This document shows, one piece after another, positions 7,926-16,664 of a DNA stretch of 64,000 nucleotides; the first letter of the stretch is position 1, and every line of letters starts with the position of its first letter. A program made the position numbers and the translations under genes. Below the pieces are notes generated by a model. That model worked only from the letters and a program-made list of their open reading frames with translations. It was not told the origin of the DNA and searched no databases. The stretch spans positions 248,001 to 312,000 of the forward strand of contig NZ_JAEHGC010000005.1 in NCBI RefSeq assembly GCF_016107705.1, written 5' to 3'. This DNA is from Neobacillus cucumis. GTDB taxonomy: Bacteria > Bacillota > Bacilli > Bacillales_B > DSM-18226.

Positions 7926-9245
7926 ATGACAAGCTTATTGCTTACCTTATTAGCTATTATTATTGTTATAATCGGAGTTTCAGTGTTTAAATGGCATGCA
8001 TTTATTAGTTTAACAGTCGCAACTCTATTTCTAGCCATTTTTTCAGGTTTATCGATGGATAAAATTGTTAGCGGGATTGAAACAGGAGTTGGCGGCGCTT
8101 TAGGTCATTTAGTCGGTATTTTAGCATTAGGTACAATTTTAGGTAAAATGATGGCTGAATCAGGAGCAGGAGTTCAAGTTGCGAATTTCTTCGTTAATAA
8201 ATTTGGCGTAAAAAAACTTCCATGGGCTATGATGTTAGCCGGTTTTATTATCGGTATCCCTGTATTCTTTGAAGTTGGAATCTTAATTGTACTTCCATTG
8301 GTTATATCAATCCATAAAACATCAAAACAAAATATTTTATTGATTGCCCTTCCAGCCATCGCAGGATTATCAATCGTGCATGGTTTAGTGCCACCGCATC
8401 CAGGGGCAATTGCCGCTATTTCGATTTATAATGCGAACATGGGAAAAGTACTGCTATATTCCCTGCTTATTGCAATCCCAGCCGTAGTCATTGCAGGTCC
8501 ATTATTTGCAAAATGGGTTCACAAACGGGTCATTCCAGAAAACGAACCTGAATTAATTAAAATCAATATGGCTTCACAGAAATTACCTAGCACTGGATTA
8601 TCATTCTTTATTATATTACTTCCTGTTATCTTAATGATTTTCTCAGCTGTTGCTCCATATATAGGGCTTTCAGGGGGGATCACGAAATTTTTCATCTTTA
8701 TCGGTAGTCCGCTTATTGCACTCTTAATCGCTTGTTTTGCAGCTTTCTACTTCCTTGGAATTCGTCAAGGCATTGATAAAAACGGGATTAAGAAATTTAC
8801 GGAGGAATGCTTCCTTCCAGTTGGTTCTATCATTGCAATTATTGGTGCTGGGGGCGGCTTTAAACAAATCCTTATTGATAGCGGCGTAGGTGCTACAATC
8901 GGTGATATGTCACAGAATATCCATCTATCACCACTTGTGTTAGCATTTATGATCGCAGGACTAATTCGTATTGCAACGGGTTCAGCCACTGTAGCTTTAA
9001 CAACGGCAGCAGGAATTGTGGCACCAATCGTTCAACATATGTCAGGTGTCAATATGGAGCTTCTCGTAATCGTAACTGGTGCAGGTTCACTAATGTTTTC
9101 ACATGTTAATGATGCAGGCTTCTGGATGGTGAAAGAATATCTAGGCTTGTCTGTTAAGGAAACCTTTAAAACTTGGACAGTATTAGAAACGATTTTGTCA
9201 TTCGTAGCTTTTGGTGTAGCATTAATTGTAAATATGTTTATTTAA
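7926..9245 (+). CDS. gntP: Gluconate:H+ symporter, GntP family
   Basis: A 439-residue membrane protein with about 12-14 hydrophobic segments and GntP motifs: GHLVGILALGTILGKMM, GIPVFFEVG, HGLVPPHPG and ATGSATVALTTAAGI. It imports gluconate or a related sugar acid with protons. AGGTGA lies 9 bases before the ATG. It is followed by a terminator shared with the RpiR gene. With the kinase at 10317 it forms an uptake-and-phosphorylation pair. Related GntP proteins can carry other hydroxy acids, so gluconate is supported mainly by the adjacent kinase. Confidence 0.92.
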   Translation: MTSLLLTLLAIIIVIIGVSVFKWHAFISLTVATLFLAIFSGLSMDKIVSGIETGVGGALGHLVGILALGTILGKMMAESGAGVQVANFFVNKFGVKKLPWAMMLAGFIIGIPVFFEVGILIVLPLVISIHKTSKQNILLIALPAIAGLSIVHGLVPPHPGAIAAISIYNANMGKVLLYSLLIAIPAVVIAGPLFAKWVHKRVIPENEPELIKINMASQKLPSTGLSFFIILLPVILMIFSAVAPYIGLSGGITKFFIFIGSPLIALLIACFAAFYFLGIRQGIDKNGIKKFTEECFLPVGSIIAIIGAGGGFKQILIDSGVGATIGDMSQNIHLSPLVLAFMIAGLIRIATGSATVALTTAAGIVAPIVQHMSGVNMELLVIVTGAGSLMFSHVNDAGFWMVKEYLGLSVKETFKTWTVLETILSFVAFGVALIVNMFI

Positions 9246-9249
9246 TGAA

Positions 9250-9288
9250 AAAAACCTCCTTCATCGAATTCAGGTGAAGGAGGTTTTT
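9250..9288. terminator. Bidirectional terminator between gntP and the RpiR gene
   Basis: AACCTCCTTCA and TGAAGGAGGTT arms are flanked by A-run and T-run, suited to both converging genes. Confidence 0.9.
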
Positions 9289-9302
9289 ATGTAGATGAAG
9301 AT

Positions 9303-10109
9303 TTATTTCGTCTCTTGCTTTGTCTTATTTAGGTTGGCAATATTTAAACATAAGGCATCAATCATACTTATTTGAGCAATTTGTGATTCAAACCCCATTG
9401 ATAGGTACTCGATTTCCTCGGTATTGGTATAAAGTGCTAGATCTACGTTTAAACTAATTGGGGACTTAGAAAATCCTGTTATTCCAATTGTTTTGGCACC
9501 CGTTTCATGAATGGTTTTTAAAATATTCATAGTCTCTTTGTTAGACCCGGAATGAGAAATGATTATGGCTGTGTCTTCTTCGGTTAAATGGGAAGCTGAC
9601 AATAGCTGATAATGGGTTTCCATATGGGAGGAAGCTCTAATACCAGCCCGAGCGAGCTTGGAGAAGGTATCCATTGCAATAATGGCAGAACCATCTGTAC
9701 CAAAAACTTCAACCCGTTTAGCTTGGAGGATGAAATCGATTGCCGTTTTAATCTTATTATGATCAACGATTTGCAATGTATTTTGTAACGTTCTTATATT
9801 GGATTTGAAAATTTTTTCCGTCAGTGTTTTTTCGTTATCCTTCATTGTCACTTCTTCATGAATGGTCCGAATCGGAGTCATAATTTCTGAGGCAAGAGCA
9901 ATTTTCATTGCTTGAAAACCCTTAAATCCAATCCGTTTGGAAAATCGAAACACAGTGGCATCCGCTATATTCAAATCATCCGCAACTTCATTGATCGTAC
10001 GGTGAATAATGGTTTCCGGCTTTTCTAATATATAATCAGCAATTTTTTTTTCTTTTTCGCTAAATTTAGCATAGTTGGATCGGATGGAGCCCAAGCAATT
10101 CAGTGTCAT
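9303..10109 (-). CDS. RpiR family transcriptional regulator of gluconate genes
   Basis: A 268-residue RpiR regulator. The N-terminal helix-turn-helix (about residues 1-77) contains FSEKEKKIADYIL, INEVADDLNIADATVFRFSKRIGFKG and FQAMK. The C-terminal SIS sugar-phosphate-binding domain contains VEVFGTDGSA and ISHSGSNKET. It probably senses a phosphorylated sugar acid and controls gntP and gntK on either side. The start at 10109 is preceded by GAAAGGAAAG. The frame runs 44 codons further upstream, but across operator DNA. A perfect palindrome lies in its own promoter region, suggesting autoregulation. B. subtilis instead uses a GntR-family regulator for gluconate. Confidence 0.88.
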   Translation of the reverse strand: MTLNCLGSIRSNYAKFSEKEKKIADYILEKPETIIHRTINEVADDLNIADATVFRFSKRIGFKGFQAMKIALASEIMTPIRTIHEEVTMKDNEKTLTEKIFKSNIRTLQNTLQIVDHNKIKTAIDFILQAKRVEVFGTDGSAIIAMDTFSKLARAGIRASSHMETHYQLLSASHLTEEDTAIIISHSGSNKETMNILKTIHETGAKTIGITGFSKSPISLNVDLALYTNTEEIEYLSMGFESQIAQISMIDALCLNIANLNKTKQETK

Positions 10110-10160
10110 ATGAAACTTTCCTTTCAATATGGTCCTATTTCGAGTATAGCATAATTGATG

Positions 10161-10181
10161 CATGAAAAAAATTTTTTCATG
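10161..10181. promoter_or_regulatory. Palindromic operator in the RpiR gene promoter
   Basis: ATGAAAAAAATTTTTTCAT, extended by one base each side to a perfect 21-bp palindrome, lies about 50 bp upstream of the RpiR gene start. Confidence 0.6.
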
Positions 10182-10216
10182 AAACCGTTTGCTAGGTGAA
10201 ATTTTTTTCGTATAAT
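10180..10216 (+). promoter_or_regulatory. gntK promoter with overlapping cre-like site
   Basis: TTGCTA (10189-10194), a 16-bp spacer and a perfect TATAAT (10211-10216). The sequence TGAAACCGTTTGCT (10180-10193) overlaps the -35 box and fits the CcpA cre consensus at 12 of 14 positions. Confidence 0.55.
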
Positions 10217-10224
10217 TAAATTGT

Positions 10225-10241
10225 ATGAAAAAAAATTTCAT
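10225..10241. promoter_or_regulatory. Palindromic operator downstream of the gntK -10 box
   Basis: ATGAAAAAAAATTTCAT is a 17-bp palindrome placed around the expected start of gntK transcription. It shares TGAAA/TTTCA half-sites with the other gluconate operators. Confidence 0.6.
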
Positions 10242-10316
10242 AAGATGTAAAATAAATATGGATTAGTGAAAAATATATTTTTTTTTGCAACAGAGATTTT
10301 CTAGGAGGTAAATAGA

Positions 10317-11855
10317 ATGAATTCAAAATATGTAATCGGAGTAGATATTGGAACAACAAGTGCAAAATCTGTTCTTTATGCCGTAGATGGAACAGTTATC
10401 GCAAATCATGGAATCGAATATCCCTTATTTTCTCCAACACCGGAAACGGCGGTTCAGGATCCGGAGGAAATATTTCAGGCCGTTATCAATACGGTCAAAA
10501 CTATCATGCAGAAAAGTCATGTTGACCCTGCGAATATTCTTTGTGTTTCTTTTAGTTCTGCCATGCATAGTTTAATTGCAGTTGACCATGAAGGAAAGCC
10601 GTTAACAGAATGTATAACATGGGCTGATAATCGAAGCTCTGACTGGGTCGAAAAAATTAAAACGGAAATGAATGGGCACGAAATTTATCTTCGTACGGGA
10701 ACGCCGCTTCATCCAATGACCCCACTTGCGAAGTTAGTTTGGCTGCGTAATGACTATACTGAGCTTTTTTCCAAGAGTTCAAAATTTATTTCAATTAAAG
10801 AATATATTTTTTATAAGCTGTTTGGAAAATATGTTGTCGATTACTCGATTGCATCAGGTACAGGCTTGTTTAACATCTATACTTTAACCTGGGATGCGGA
10901 AGCGCTTAATGTTGCAGGGGTAACAGCGGATAAACTTTCAGAGCCTGTCCCGACTACCTACCAATTAAACGGGATGGACGCGGGATACGCCAAAGAATTG
11001 AACCTGCTTAGGGCGACGCCATTCGTTGTTGGCGCCGGGGACGGACCGTTATCGAATCTAGGAGTCGATGCCATTGACCCAGGTGTCGTCGCGGTGACGA
11101 TTGGGACAAGCGGGGCTATTCGGGCTGTAACGGACCGGCCGATGACGGACCCTAAGGGAAGAATTTTTTGCTATGCCTTAACAGAAAATCATTGGGTCAT
11201 TGGCGGCCCCGTCAATAATGGCGGAATGATTTTCCGCTGGGCTCGCGATCAGCTGGGTGATGCAGAGGTTGCGACAGCGAAACGTTTAGGAAAAGACCCC
11301 TATGAGGTGTTGACAGAAATTGCCGACCGGGTAACGCCAGGTGCTGATGGATTATTATTTCATCCCTATTTAGCGGGGGAAAGAGCACCATTGTGGAATT
11401 CAAATGCCAGAGGATCATTTTTTGGCCTTGGTATGCATCATAAAAAAGAACATTTAATCCGCGCTGTGCTTGAAGGAGTCATTTTTAACCTTTATACCGT
11501 TCTTTTGGCGTTGTCGGAATTAATGGGAGAGCCGAAAAAAATTCAGGCTACCGGTGGTTTCGCCAGATCAGAGCTATGGCGGCAGATGATGGCTGATATC
11601 TTTAACCAGGATGTATCGATTCCGGAGAGTTTTGAAAGCTCTTGTTTAGGGGCAGCAATTTTGGGGCTTTACAGTATGGGTGAAATTGATTCATTAAATG
11701 CAGTTTCGGAAATGGTTGGCGCGACCTACCATCATACACCAAATAGCGAGAATGTATCGATCTATGAAGATTTAACGCCAATTTATATCCGTCTATCACG
11801 GATTTTGCAGGAAGAGTATGAAAATATTGCTGCATTCCAGAAGAAATGGGTGTAA
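10317..11855 (+). CDS. gntK: Gluconokinase, FGGY carbohydrate kinase
   Basis: A 512-residue FGGY kinase of normal length. The N-terminal phosphate-binding motif is GVDIGTTSAKSVLY. ITWADNRSSDWVE, TGTPLHPMTPLAKL and the C-terminal motifs GTSGAIRAV and ATGGFARSELWRQMMADIF follow. It phosphorylates gluconate to 6-phosphogluconate, feeding the pentose phosphate pathway. AGGAGGT precedes the ATG. Within FGGY kinases, HPMTPLAKL and the gntP neighbour favour gluconate over xylulose or glycerol. Confidence 0.92.
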   Translation: MNSKYVIGVDIGTTSAKSVLYAVDGTVIANHGIEYPLFSPTPETAVQDPEEIFQAVINTVKTIMQKSHVDPANILCVSFSSAMHSLIAVDHEGKPLTECITWADNRSSDWVEKIKTEMNGHEIYLRTGTPLHPMTPLAKLVWLRNDYTELFSKSSKFISIKEYIFYKLFGKYVVDYSIASGTGLFNIYTLTWDAEALNVAGVTADKLSEPVPTTYQLNGMDAGYAKELNLLRATPFVVGAGDGPLSNLGVDAIDPGVVAVTIGTSGAIRAVTDRPMTDPKGRIFCYALTENHWVIGGPVNNGGMIFRWARDQLGDAEVATAKRLGKDPYEVLTEIADRVTPGADGLLFHPYLAGERAPLWNSNARGSFFGLGMHHKKEHLIRAVLEGVIFNLYTVLLALSELMGEPKKIQATGGFARSELWRQMMADIFNQDVSIPESFESSCLGAAILGLYSMGEIDSLNAVSEMVGATYHHTPNSENVSIYEDLTPIYIRLSRILQEEYENIAAFQKKWV

Positions 11856-12219
11856 AAGGCTCTTTTTTGGCTGAAGACTGCCCTTCATCGAAGTGATGTG
11901 ATGAAAGACAAATAATATAAATGTCATGAGAGGTATAAATGGTTGTGTAAGGAATCCCATCGTCGTAAGAATAATTTTAGCTAAAACCTTTTCCTTTTTT
12001 GGAAAAGGTTTTTTTGTGAAAATAAATCGTTACCAAAAGTAATGGCTTTTTCATAGAGGCAAGCACCAAATTAGTGTTTTTAATAAATTCAAAAAGTGTT
12101 CATTTTTTGTGGGTTAATTTACAATGTATAAAGTATCCACCAGTGTTAAAATTTGAATGTAACCGGATTCAAAGAGTTTCAGTTTCATTCATGTTACTAA
12201 CTTCAAGGGAGAGATTGTT
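11856..12219. other. Intergenic region gntK-fhs
   Basis: This 364-bp region holds the gntK terminator and the unassigned fhs promoter. An AT-rich stretch ends in TACAATGTATAAAG near 12120-12135, with no strong -35 box. I saw no sigma-54 promoter and no copy of the hut upstream element. Confidence 0.4.
11983..12016 (+). terminator. Intrinsic terminator after gntK
   Basis: AAAACCTTTTCC (11983-11994) and GGAAAAGGTTTT (12001-12012) with a T-run. Confidence 0.85.
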
Positions 12220-13890
12220 TTGAAGACAGATGTTCAGATTGCTCAGGAAGCACAAATGAAGAAGATTCATGAGATTGCAGACTACCTTGGAATTCATGAA
12301 CACGAGCTAGAACCTTACGGAAGATATAAAGCGAAGGTTTCATTAGAAGTCTTAAAGAGACTAGAGGATAAACCAAATGGCAAGCTTATTCTTGTTACAG
12401 CCATTAATCCAACCCCAGCTGGAGAGGGGAAAACAACGATAAATGTTGGGCTTTCAATGGCATTAAATAAGATCGGGAAGAAAACAATCACCGCATTAAG
12501 GGAACCATCTCTCGGACCATGCTTCGGCATAAAAGGTGGTGCAGCAGGCGGGGGCTATGCTCAAGTCGTGCCAATGGATGACATTAATCTGCACTTTACC
12601 GGAGATTTCCATGCGATTACTTCTGCACATAATTTACTAGCAGCACTGCTAGATAATCATATCCATCAAGGAAACGCACTTAACATCGATCCAAAGAGAA
12701 TAGTTTGGAAAAGGGTTCTCGACATGAATGACCGGGCTCTCAGAAATATCATTATTGGTCTTGGCGGCAAAGCAGACGGCTTTGTTAGACAAAGCGGCTT
12801 TGATATTACGGTAGCCTCAGAAATAATGGCTATACTATGTTTATCAACTAGTTTATCAGACCTGAAAGAACGACTTTCAAGAATGGTTGTTGCCTATGCC
12901 AAAGATGGAAAAGCTGTTACTGCGGGAGAGTTACAAGCAACTGGAGCAATGGCGTTATTATTGAAAGATGCCATCATGCCAAACCTTGTACAAACTCTTG
13001 AAAATACTCCTGCATTCATTCATGGAGGACCTTTTGCAAATATAGCCCATGGCTGTAACTCGGTTATGGCGACAACCGTTGCTTTAAAATTAGCGGATTA
13101 TGTTGTAACCGAAGCCGGATTTGGTGCAGATCTTGGTGCGGAGAAATTTTTTGATATTAAGTGTAGATTTGCCGATCTAAAACCGGATGCTACCGTGATT
13201 GTTGCGACCATTCGGGCGCTTAAGATGAATGGCGGTGTTCCTAAGAATGAACTTGGCTTTGAAAACCTTCCTGGACTTGAAGCTGGAATTGCAAACCTTG
13301 AAAGACATCTTGAAAATGTTGAGAAATTTGGTGTTCCTGCAGTTGTTGCGATCAATAAATTCCCAACAGATACAGATGCAGAGATTGAGCTGTTACGCGA
13401 AAAATGTCTTGCAAAAGGTGTAGAAGTGGTGCTCGCTGAAGTCTTTACACAGGGTGGCGAAGGTGGTATCGAGTTAGCCCATAAGGTAGTAGAAATTTGT
13501 GAAACAAAGGAATCACAATATGCACCGCTTTATGATGTTGATGGAACAATCGAGGAAAAAATCACTGCGGTTGCAACGGAAATCTACCGTGCCGAAAGAG
13601 TGGAATTCACTTCTGCTGCTAAAAAACAGATTGCTGAAATCGCAGCTCTTGGTCTAGATAAAATGCCAATTTGTATGGCAAAAACCCAGTACTCATTCTC
13701 TGATAACCCGGCGTTACTAGGGGCACCAACTGGATTTACTCTAACAGTCAGGGAAGTGAAGGTTTCTGCAGGTGCCGGATTTATTGTAGCACTGACCGGC
13801 GATATTATGACAATGCCAGGTCTCCCAAAAGTACCGGCGGCGAATGGAATGGATATTACAGAAGATGGAGAGATTATTGGTCTTTCTTAA
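12220..13890 (+). CDS. fhs: Formate--tetrahydrofolate ligase
   Basis: A 556-residue enzyme of the expected length. It shows the P-loop-like [41 protein letters not shown], and C-terminal [13 protein letters not shown]. It makes 10-formyl-THF from formate, THF and ATP. The TTG at 12220 is preceded by AAGGGAGAG. It is followed after 14 bp by folD and then fchA, so the three form a folate one-carbon operon. Its position ahead of the histidine genes suggests salvage of formimino or formate carbon, which is inference. Confidence 0.96.
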   Translation: MKTDVQIAQEAQMKKIHEIADYLGIHEHELEPYGRYKAKVSLEVLKRLEDKPNGKLILVTAINPTPAGEGKTTINVGLSMALNKIGKKTITALREPSLGPCFGIKGGAAGGGYAQVVPMDDINLHFTGDFHAITSAHNLLAALLDNHIHQGNALNIDPKRIVWKRVLDMNDRALRNIIIGLGGKADGFVRQSGFDITVASEIMAILCLSTSLSDLKERLSRMVVAYAKDGKAVTAGELQATGAMALLLKDAIMPNLVQTLENTPAFIHGGPFANIAHGCNSVMATTVALKLADYVVTEAGFGADLGAEKFFDIKCRFADLKPDATVIVATIRALKMNGGVPKNELGFENLPGLEAGIANLERHLENVEKFGVPAVVAINKFPTDTDAEIELLREKCLAKGVEVVLAEVFTQGGEGGIELAHKVVEICETKESQYAPLYDVDGTIEEKITAVATEIYRAERVEFTSAAKKQIAEIAALGLDKMPICMAKTQYSFSDNPALLGAPTGFTLTVREVKVSAGAGFIVALTGDIMTMPGLPKVPAANGMDITEDGEIIGLS

Positions 13891-13904
13891 TTGGAGGAGT
13901 TTTT

Positions 13905-14759
13905 ATGGGTACAAGACTTGATGGAAAGCCAGTCGCTCAGTTTTTGAGGGAAAATATTAAATCACGTGTTGGTGAATTAAGAGAGAACCATATTTTTCCC
14001 ACGCTTTTATTGATTCGACTTGGAGAACGTGAGGATGATATCTTCTATGAAAAAAGCATTTTAAAGAATTGTGAACTTCTAGGAATTAAGGGAACAGTTA
14101 GACAACTTCCTTCTTCGATATCAATGGATCAACTTAAGAAGGTTTTCGTGGAGGCTAATAACAATCCTTCTATTCATGGAATCATGATTTTCAGACCTCT
14201 TCCGGATCACCTTGATTTGAATATCATTCGTAATTTAATAGACCCTGTTAAAGATATTGATGGCATGTCCCCAGTAAACCTTGAAAAGGTCTTTGAAGGC
14301 AATTCCACTGGGTTTGCGCCATGTACTTCAAAAGCAGTAATGGAAATATTGAAGTATTATGATATTCCTCTAAATGGAGCAAATGTTGTTGTAGCAGGGA
14401 GAAGTCTTGTTGTCGGTAAGCCCCTTGCCATGCTTTTCTTAGATGAAAATGCTACAGTGTCAATTTGTCATTCGAGGACAAAAGAGATGCCGTCTCTCAC
14501 ATCTAAGGCAGATATTGTCGTTGCGGCCATTGGGAAAGCTAAGTTTATGACCGGAGATTATTTTAGTGAAAATTCGATTGTAGTCGATGTAGGAGTTAAT
14601 GATGATGGCACCGGGAAAATTTGCGGGGATGTCGATTTTGATTCCGTTTTGGAAAAAGTCAAAGCGATTACGCCGGCAACAGGTGGAGTCGGAATTATCA
14701 CAACGACAATTTTGTTGGATCATGTGGTGAAGGCATGTGAAAGATTAACTGGTATTTAA
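13905..14759 (+). CDS. folD: Bifunctional methylene-THF dehydrogenase / methenyl-THF cyclohydrolase
   Basis: 284 residues, typical of FolD. It contains the active-site Tyr-Lys region FYEKSILKNCELLGI (YxxxK), GIMIFRPLPDHLD, PVKDIDGMSPVN, the NADP-binding GRSLVVGKPLAMLF and the terminal TPATGGVGIITTT. It interconverts methylene-, methenyl- and 10-formyl-THF. GGAGGAG precedes the ATG. The position between fhs and fchA matches a pathway that channels methenyl-THF from FchA. A genome may hold a second, housekeeping folD, since this copy seems specialised by context. Confidence 0.95.
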   Translation: MGTRLDGKPVAQFLRENIKSRVGELRENHIFPTLLLIRLGEREDDIFYEKSILKNCELLGIKGTVRQLPSSISMDQLKKVFVEANNNPSIHGIMIFRPLPDHLDLNIIRNLIDPVKDIDGMSPVNLEKVFEGNSTGFAPCTSKAVMEILKYYDIPLNGANVVVAGRSLVVGKPLAMLFLDENATVSICHSRTKEMPSLTSKADIVVAAIGKAKFMTGDYFSENSIVVDVGVNDDGTGKICGDVDFDSVLEKVKAITPATGGVGIITTTILLDHVVKACERLTGI

Positions 14760-14774
14760 TTAATTTAAACGTAG

Positions 14775-14805
14775 AGGCAGATCCCTTTTATTCTGCCTTC
14801 TTTTG
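14775..14805 (+). terminator. Weak terminator or attenuator between folD and fchA
   Basis: AGGCAGA (14775-14781) and TCTGCCT (14792-14798) followed by TCTTTT. The tail is short, so partial readthrough is likely. Confidence 0.5.
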
Positions 14806-14834
14806 GAGATTTTTACATATTAGGAGGAATTCCT

Positions 14835-15458
14835 TTGTTAGAAAAAAGCTGCAATGATTTTATCGAGGAGCTGTCATCAAAATCACCTGTGCCGGGCGGA
14901 GGCGGTGCTTCAGCATATTTAGGAGCACTTGGAATGGCACTGGGCAGTATGGTTGGAAACCTTACCATTGGTAAAAAGAAATATAAGGATGTTGAAGAGG
15001 ATATCATCGAACTTTTGAATAAATCAGAAGTGATAATCGGTCAACTGAAAGCTTTAGTACAGAAGGATGCCGAAGTGTTTTACCCGTTGTCACAGGCCTA
15101 TGGCCTGCCTTCAACAACAGAAGAGGAAAAGAAATATAAGGAGTCCGTTTTGCAGGAGGCTCTCATTGAAGCATCAAGGATACCGCTTGAGATTGCAAAA
15201 AACTGTTTAGCAGCAATCCGTTTACATGAAGAATATGCGAAAAAGGGAACCAGGATTGCTATTAGTGATGTTGGAGTGGGAGTTACATTTTGTAAGGCAG
15301 CGCTTCAAGGGGCAAAGCTCAATGTATTGATTAATACGAAAATTATGAAGGATCAGGAACTGAAAAATAAGATTGAAAATGAACTTTTTGAAATTGAGAG
15401 AGTTGGATTAGCTAAAGCGGATCAAGTCTTTCAGGATGTTGAAAAGATGTTGGTTTGA
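14835..15458 (+). CDS. fchA: Formimino-THF cyclodeaminase (FchA/FtcD C-domain family)
   Basis: A 207-residue all-helical protein with SKSPVPGGGGASAYLGALG near the N-terminus and LVQKDAEVFYPLSQAY in the middle, signatures of the cyclodeaminase family. It converts 5-formimino-THF to 5,10-methenyl-THF and ammonia. Clostridial FchA acts in purine and histidine degradation. AGGAGG (14822-14827) supports the TTG at 14835. It is the stand-alone domain; the partner glutamate formiminotransferase is not in the window. Together with folD and fhs it can pass the formimino carbon to formate with ATP gain. Confidence 0.9.
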   Translation: MLEKSCNDFIEELSSKSPVPGGGGASAYLGALGMALGSMVGNLTIGKKKYKDVEEDIIELLNKSEVIIGQLKALVQKDAEVFYPLSQAYGLPSTTEEEKKYKESVLQEALIEASRIPLEIAKNCLAAIRLHEEYAKKGTRIAISDVGVGVTFCKAALQGAKLNVLINTKIMKDQELKNKIENELFEIERVGLAKADQVFQDVEKMLV

Positions 15459-15466
15459 AAGTGAGG

Positions 15467-15492
15467 GACTGGAATATTCCAGTCTTCTTTTT
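15467..15492 (+). terminator. Intrinsic terminator after fchA
   Basis: GACTGGAATATTCCAGTC is a perfect palindrome followed by a T-rich tail. Confidence 0.8.
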
Positions 15493-15711
15493 ATTTTTAA
15501 AGCTATAAAGGATATTTTCTAGTTTGATGAATTTATTTTCTAGTATTATCAAAAAAATACTTTCCACTTTTGCAAAAATATTTTCCATTAGTTCATCCAC
15601 AAAGCACAACTCCATGTCCAAGTTCGTAATTTTGTCATGATTAATAACTTCTTGAGGTTAAAAATCAATGTAGAATAAAAAGGGAAAATAGTTTTTGAAA
15701 GGTCTGGTCTT

Positions 15712-16596
15712 ATGAAAAAATTAGTGTTCTGTATGATAAGTCTGATGGCAATCATCATCGCAGGTTGCGGGGGAACAAAAGACTTTCAAGTTAAGCTTTC
15801 AACGCCTAATACCTTTACGGAGGGAAAGATCTATCCGATGCAAATTAAAATTACAGATCAAAAGGGAAATCCGGTAAAGAGAGCTCATGTTACGGCAGAA
15901 TTAAATATGAAAAACATGGACCATGGAACAATCCCTGTAACGGTTGAAGAAACCGAGGATGGAAAGTATATTGGCCTAAGTAAATTAGCCATGAATGGGG
16001 ATTGGGTCGCCACCATAAAAGTAGAGAGAAACGGAAAATCTGTTGAGGAAGAAAAGGAATTTTCAGTCGAGGCTGCTACAAAGGAAAATACCCATAGGGT
16101 AACAAAACAGGTCTCCCTGCCAGATTTTAATCTAAAAGACCAAAACGGAAACCAAATCACAAAAAAGGACTTTTTAGGGAGGACCGTGGTACTGACCTTT
16201 ACGTATGTCAAATGTGCAGATCCTAATGCCTGCCCAGTTTTATTGGCAAATTTTCGCAATTTACAAGAAGACCTTAAAACTAGGGGGATAGATACAGACA
16301 AAATTCTGCTCGCTTCCGTCTCTGTTGACCCAGAAAATGACACTCCACAAGTGATGAAGGAACATGCAAAAGAAATGAATTTTGACATGACCTATCTTAA
16401 AATGCTAACTGGGAAAATGAGCGAAATCAAAAAAGTAGCCAATACCCTCGGTGAGCATTTTGAAAAACAGGGTAATGTTGTCATGCATGACAATAAAACG
16501 TTTATTTTTAACCCCAATGGGGAATTAACGCACGAATTTACCGGGAGTATTATAGATAGGGAAGAATTATTTCAAGTTGTAGCTGGAAATAAATAA
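15712..16596 (+). CDS. Lipoprotein with FixH/YtkA-like and SCO1/SenC-like domains
   Basis: 294 residues. A lipoprotein signal peptide ends in IIIAGC (Cys about residue 19). A beta-rich YtkA/FixH-like domain follows (about 25-125), then a thioredoxin-fold SCO domain (about 135-290) with LPDFNLKDQNGN and FTYVKCADPNACPVLLANF. SCO proteins deliver copper to cytochrome oxidase through CX3C plus a His. Here the cysteines are spaced CX5C, and the distal His is present in VVMHDNKTF. It would be anchored outside the cytoplasmic membrane. It has its own terminator and no oxidase genes nearby. Confidence 0.82.
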   Translation: MKKLVFCMISLMAIIIAGCGGTKDFQVKLSTPNTFTEGKIYPMQIKITDQKGNPVKRAHVTAELNMKNMDHGTIPVTVEETEDGKYIGLSKLAMNGDWVATIKVERNGKSVEEEKEFSVEAATKENTHRVTKQVSLPDFNLKDQNGNQITKKDFLGRTVVLTFTYVKCADPNACPVLLANFRNLQEDLKTRGIDTDKILLASVSVDPENDTPQVMKEHAKEMNFDMTYLKMLTGKMSEIKKVANTLGEHFEKQGNVVMHDNKTFIFNPNGELTHEFTGSIIDREELFQVVAGNK

Positions 16597-16611
16597 ACAA
16601 AAGATCTTATT

Positions 16612-16664
16612 AAAAAAGTGCCAGGCACTATGTGAAGTTTTCACATAAGCTTGGCACTTTTTTT
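16612..16664. terminator. Bidirectional terminator between SCO-like gene and sigma-54 activator
   Basis: AAAAAGTGCCA and TGGCACTTTTT outer arms enclose TATGTGAA/TTCACATA inner arms, with A- and T-runs on either side. Confidence 0.85.

Noticed and set aside
12017..12219. A sigma-54 promoter or hut element before fhs
   Set aside because: No TGGCA-N7-TTGC and no TGCA-N9-TGC match was found, so the one-carbon operon is not placed in the sigma-54 regulon on sequence grounds.
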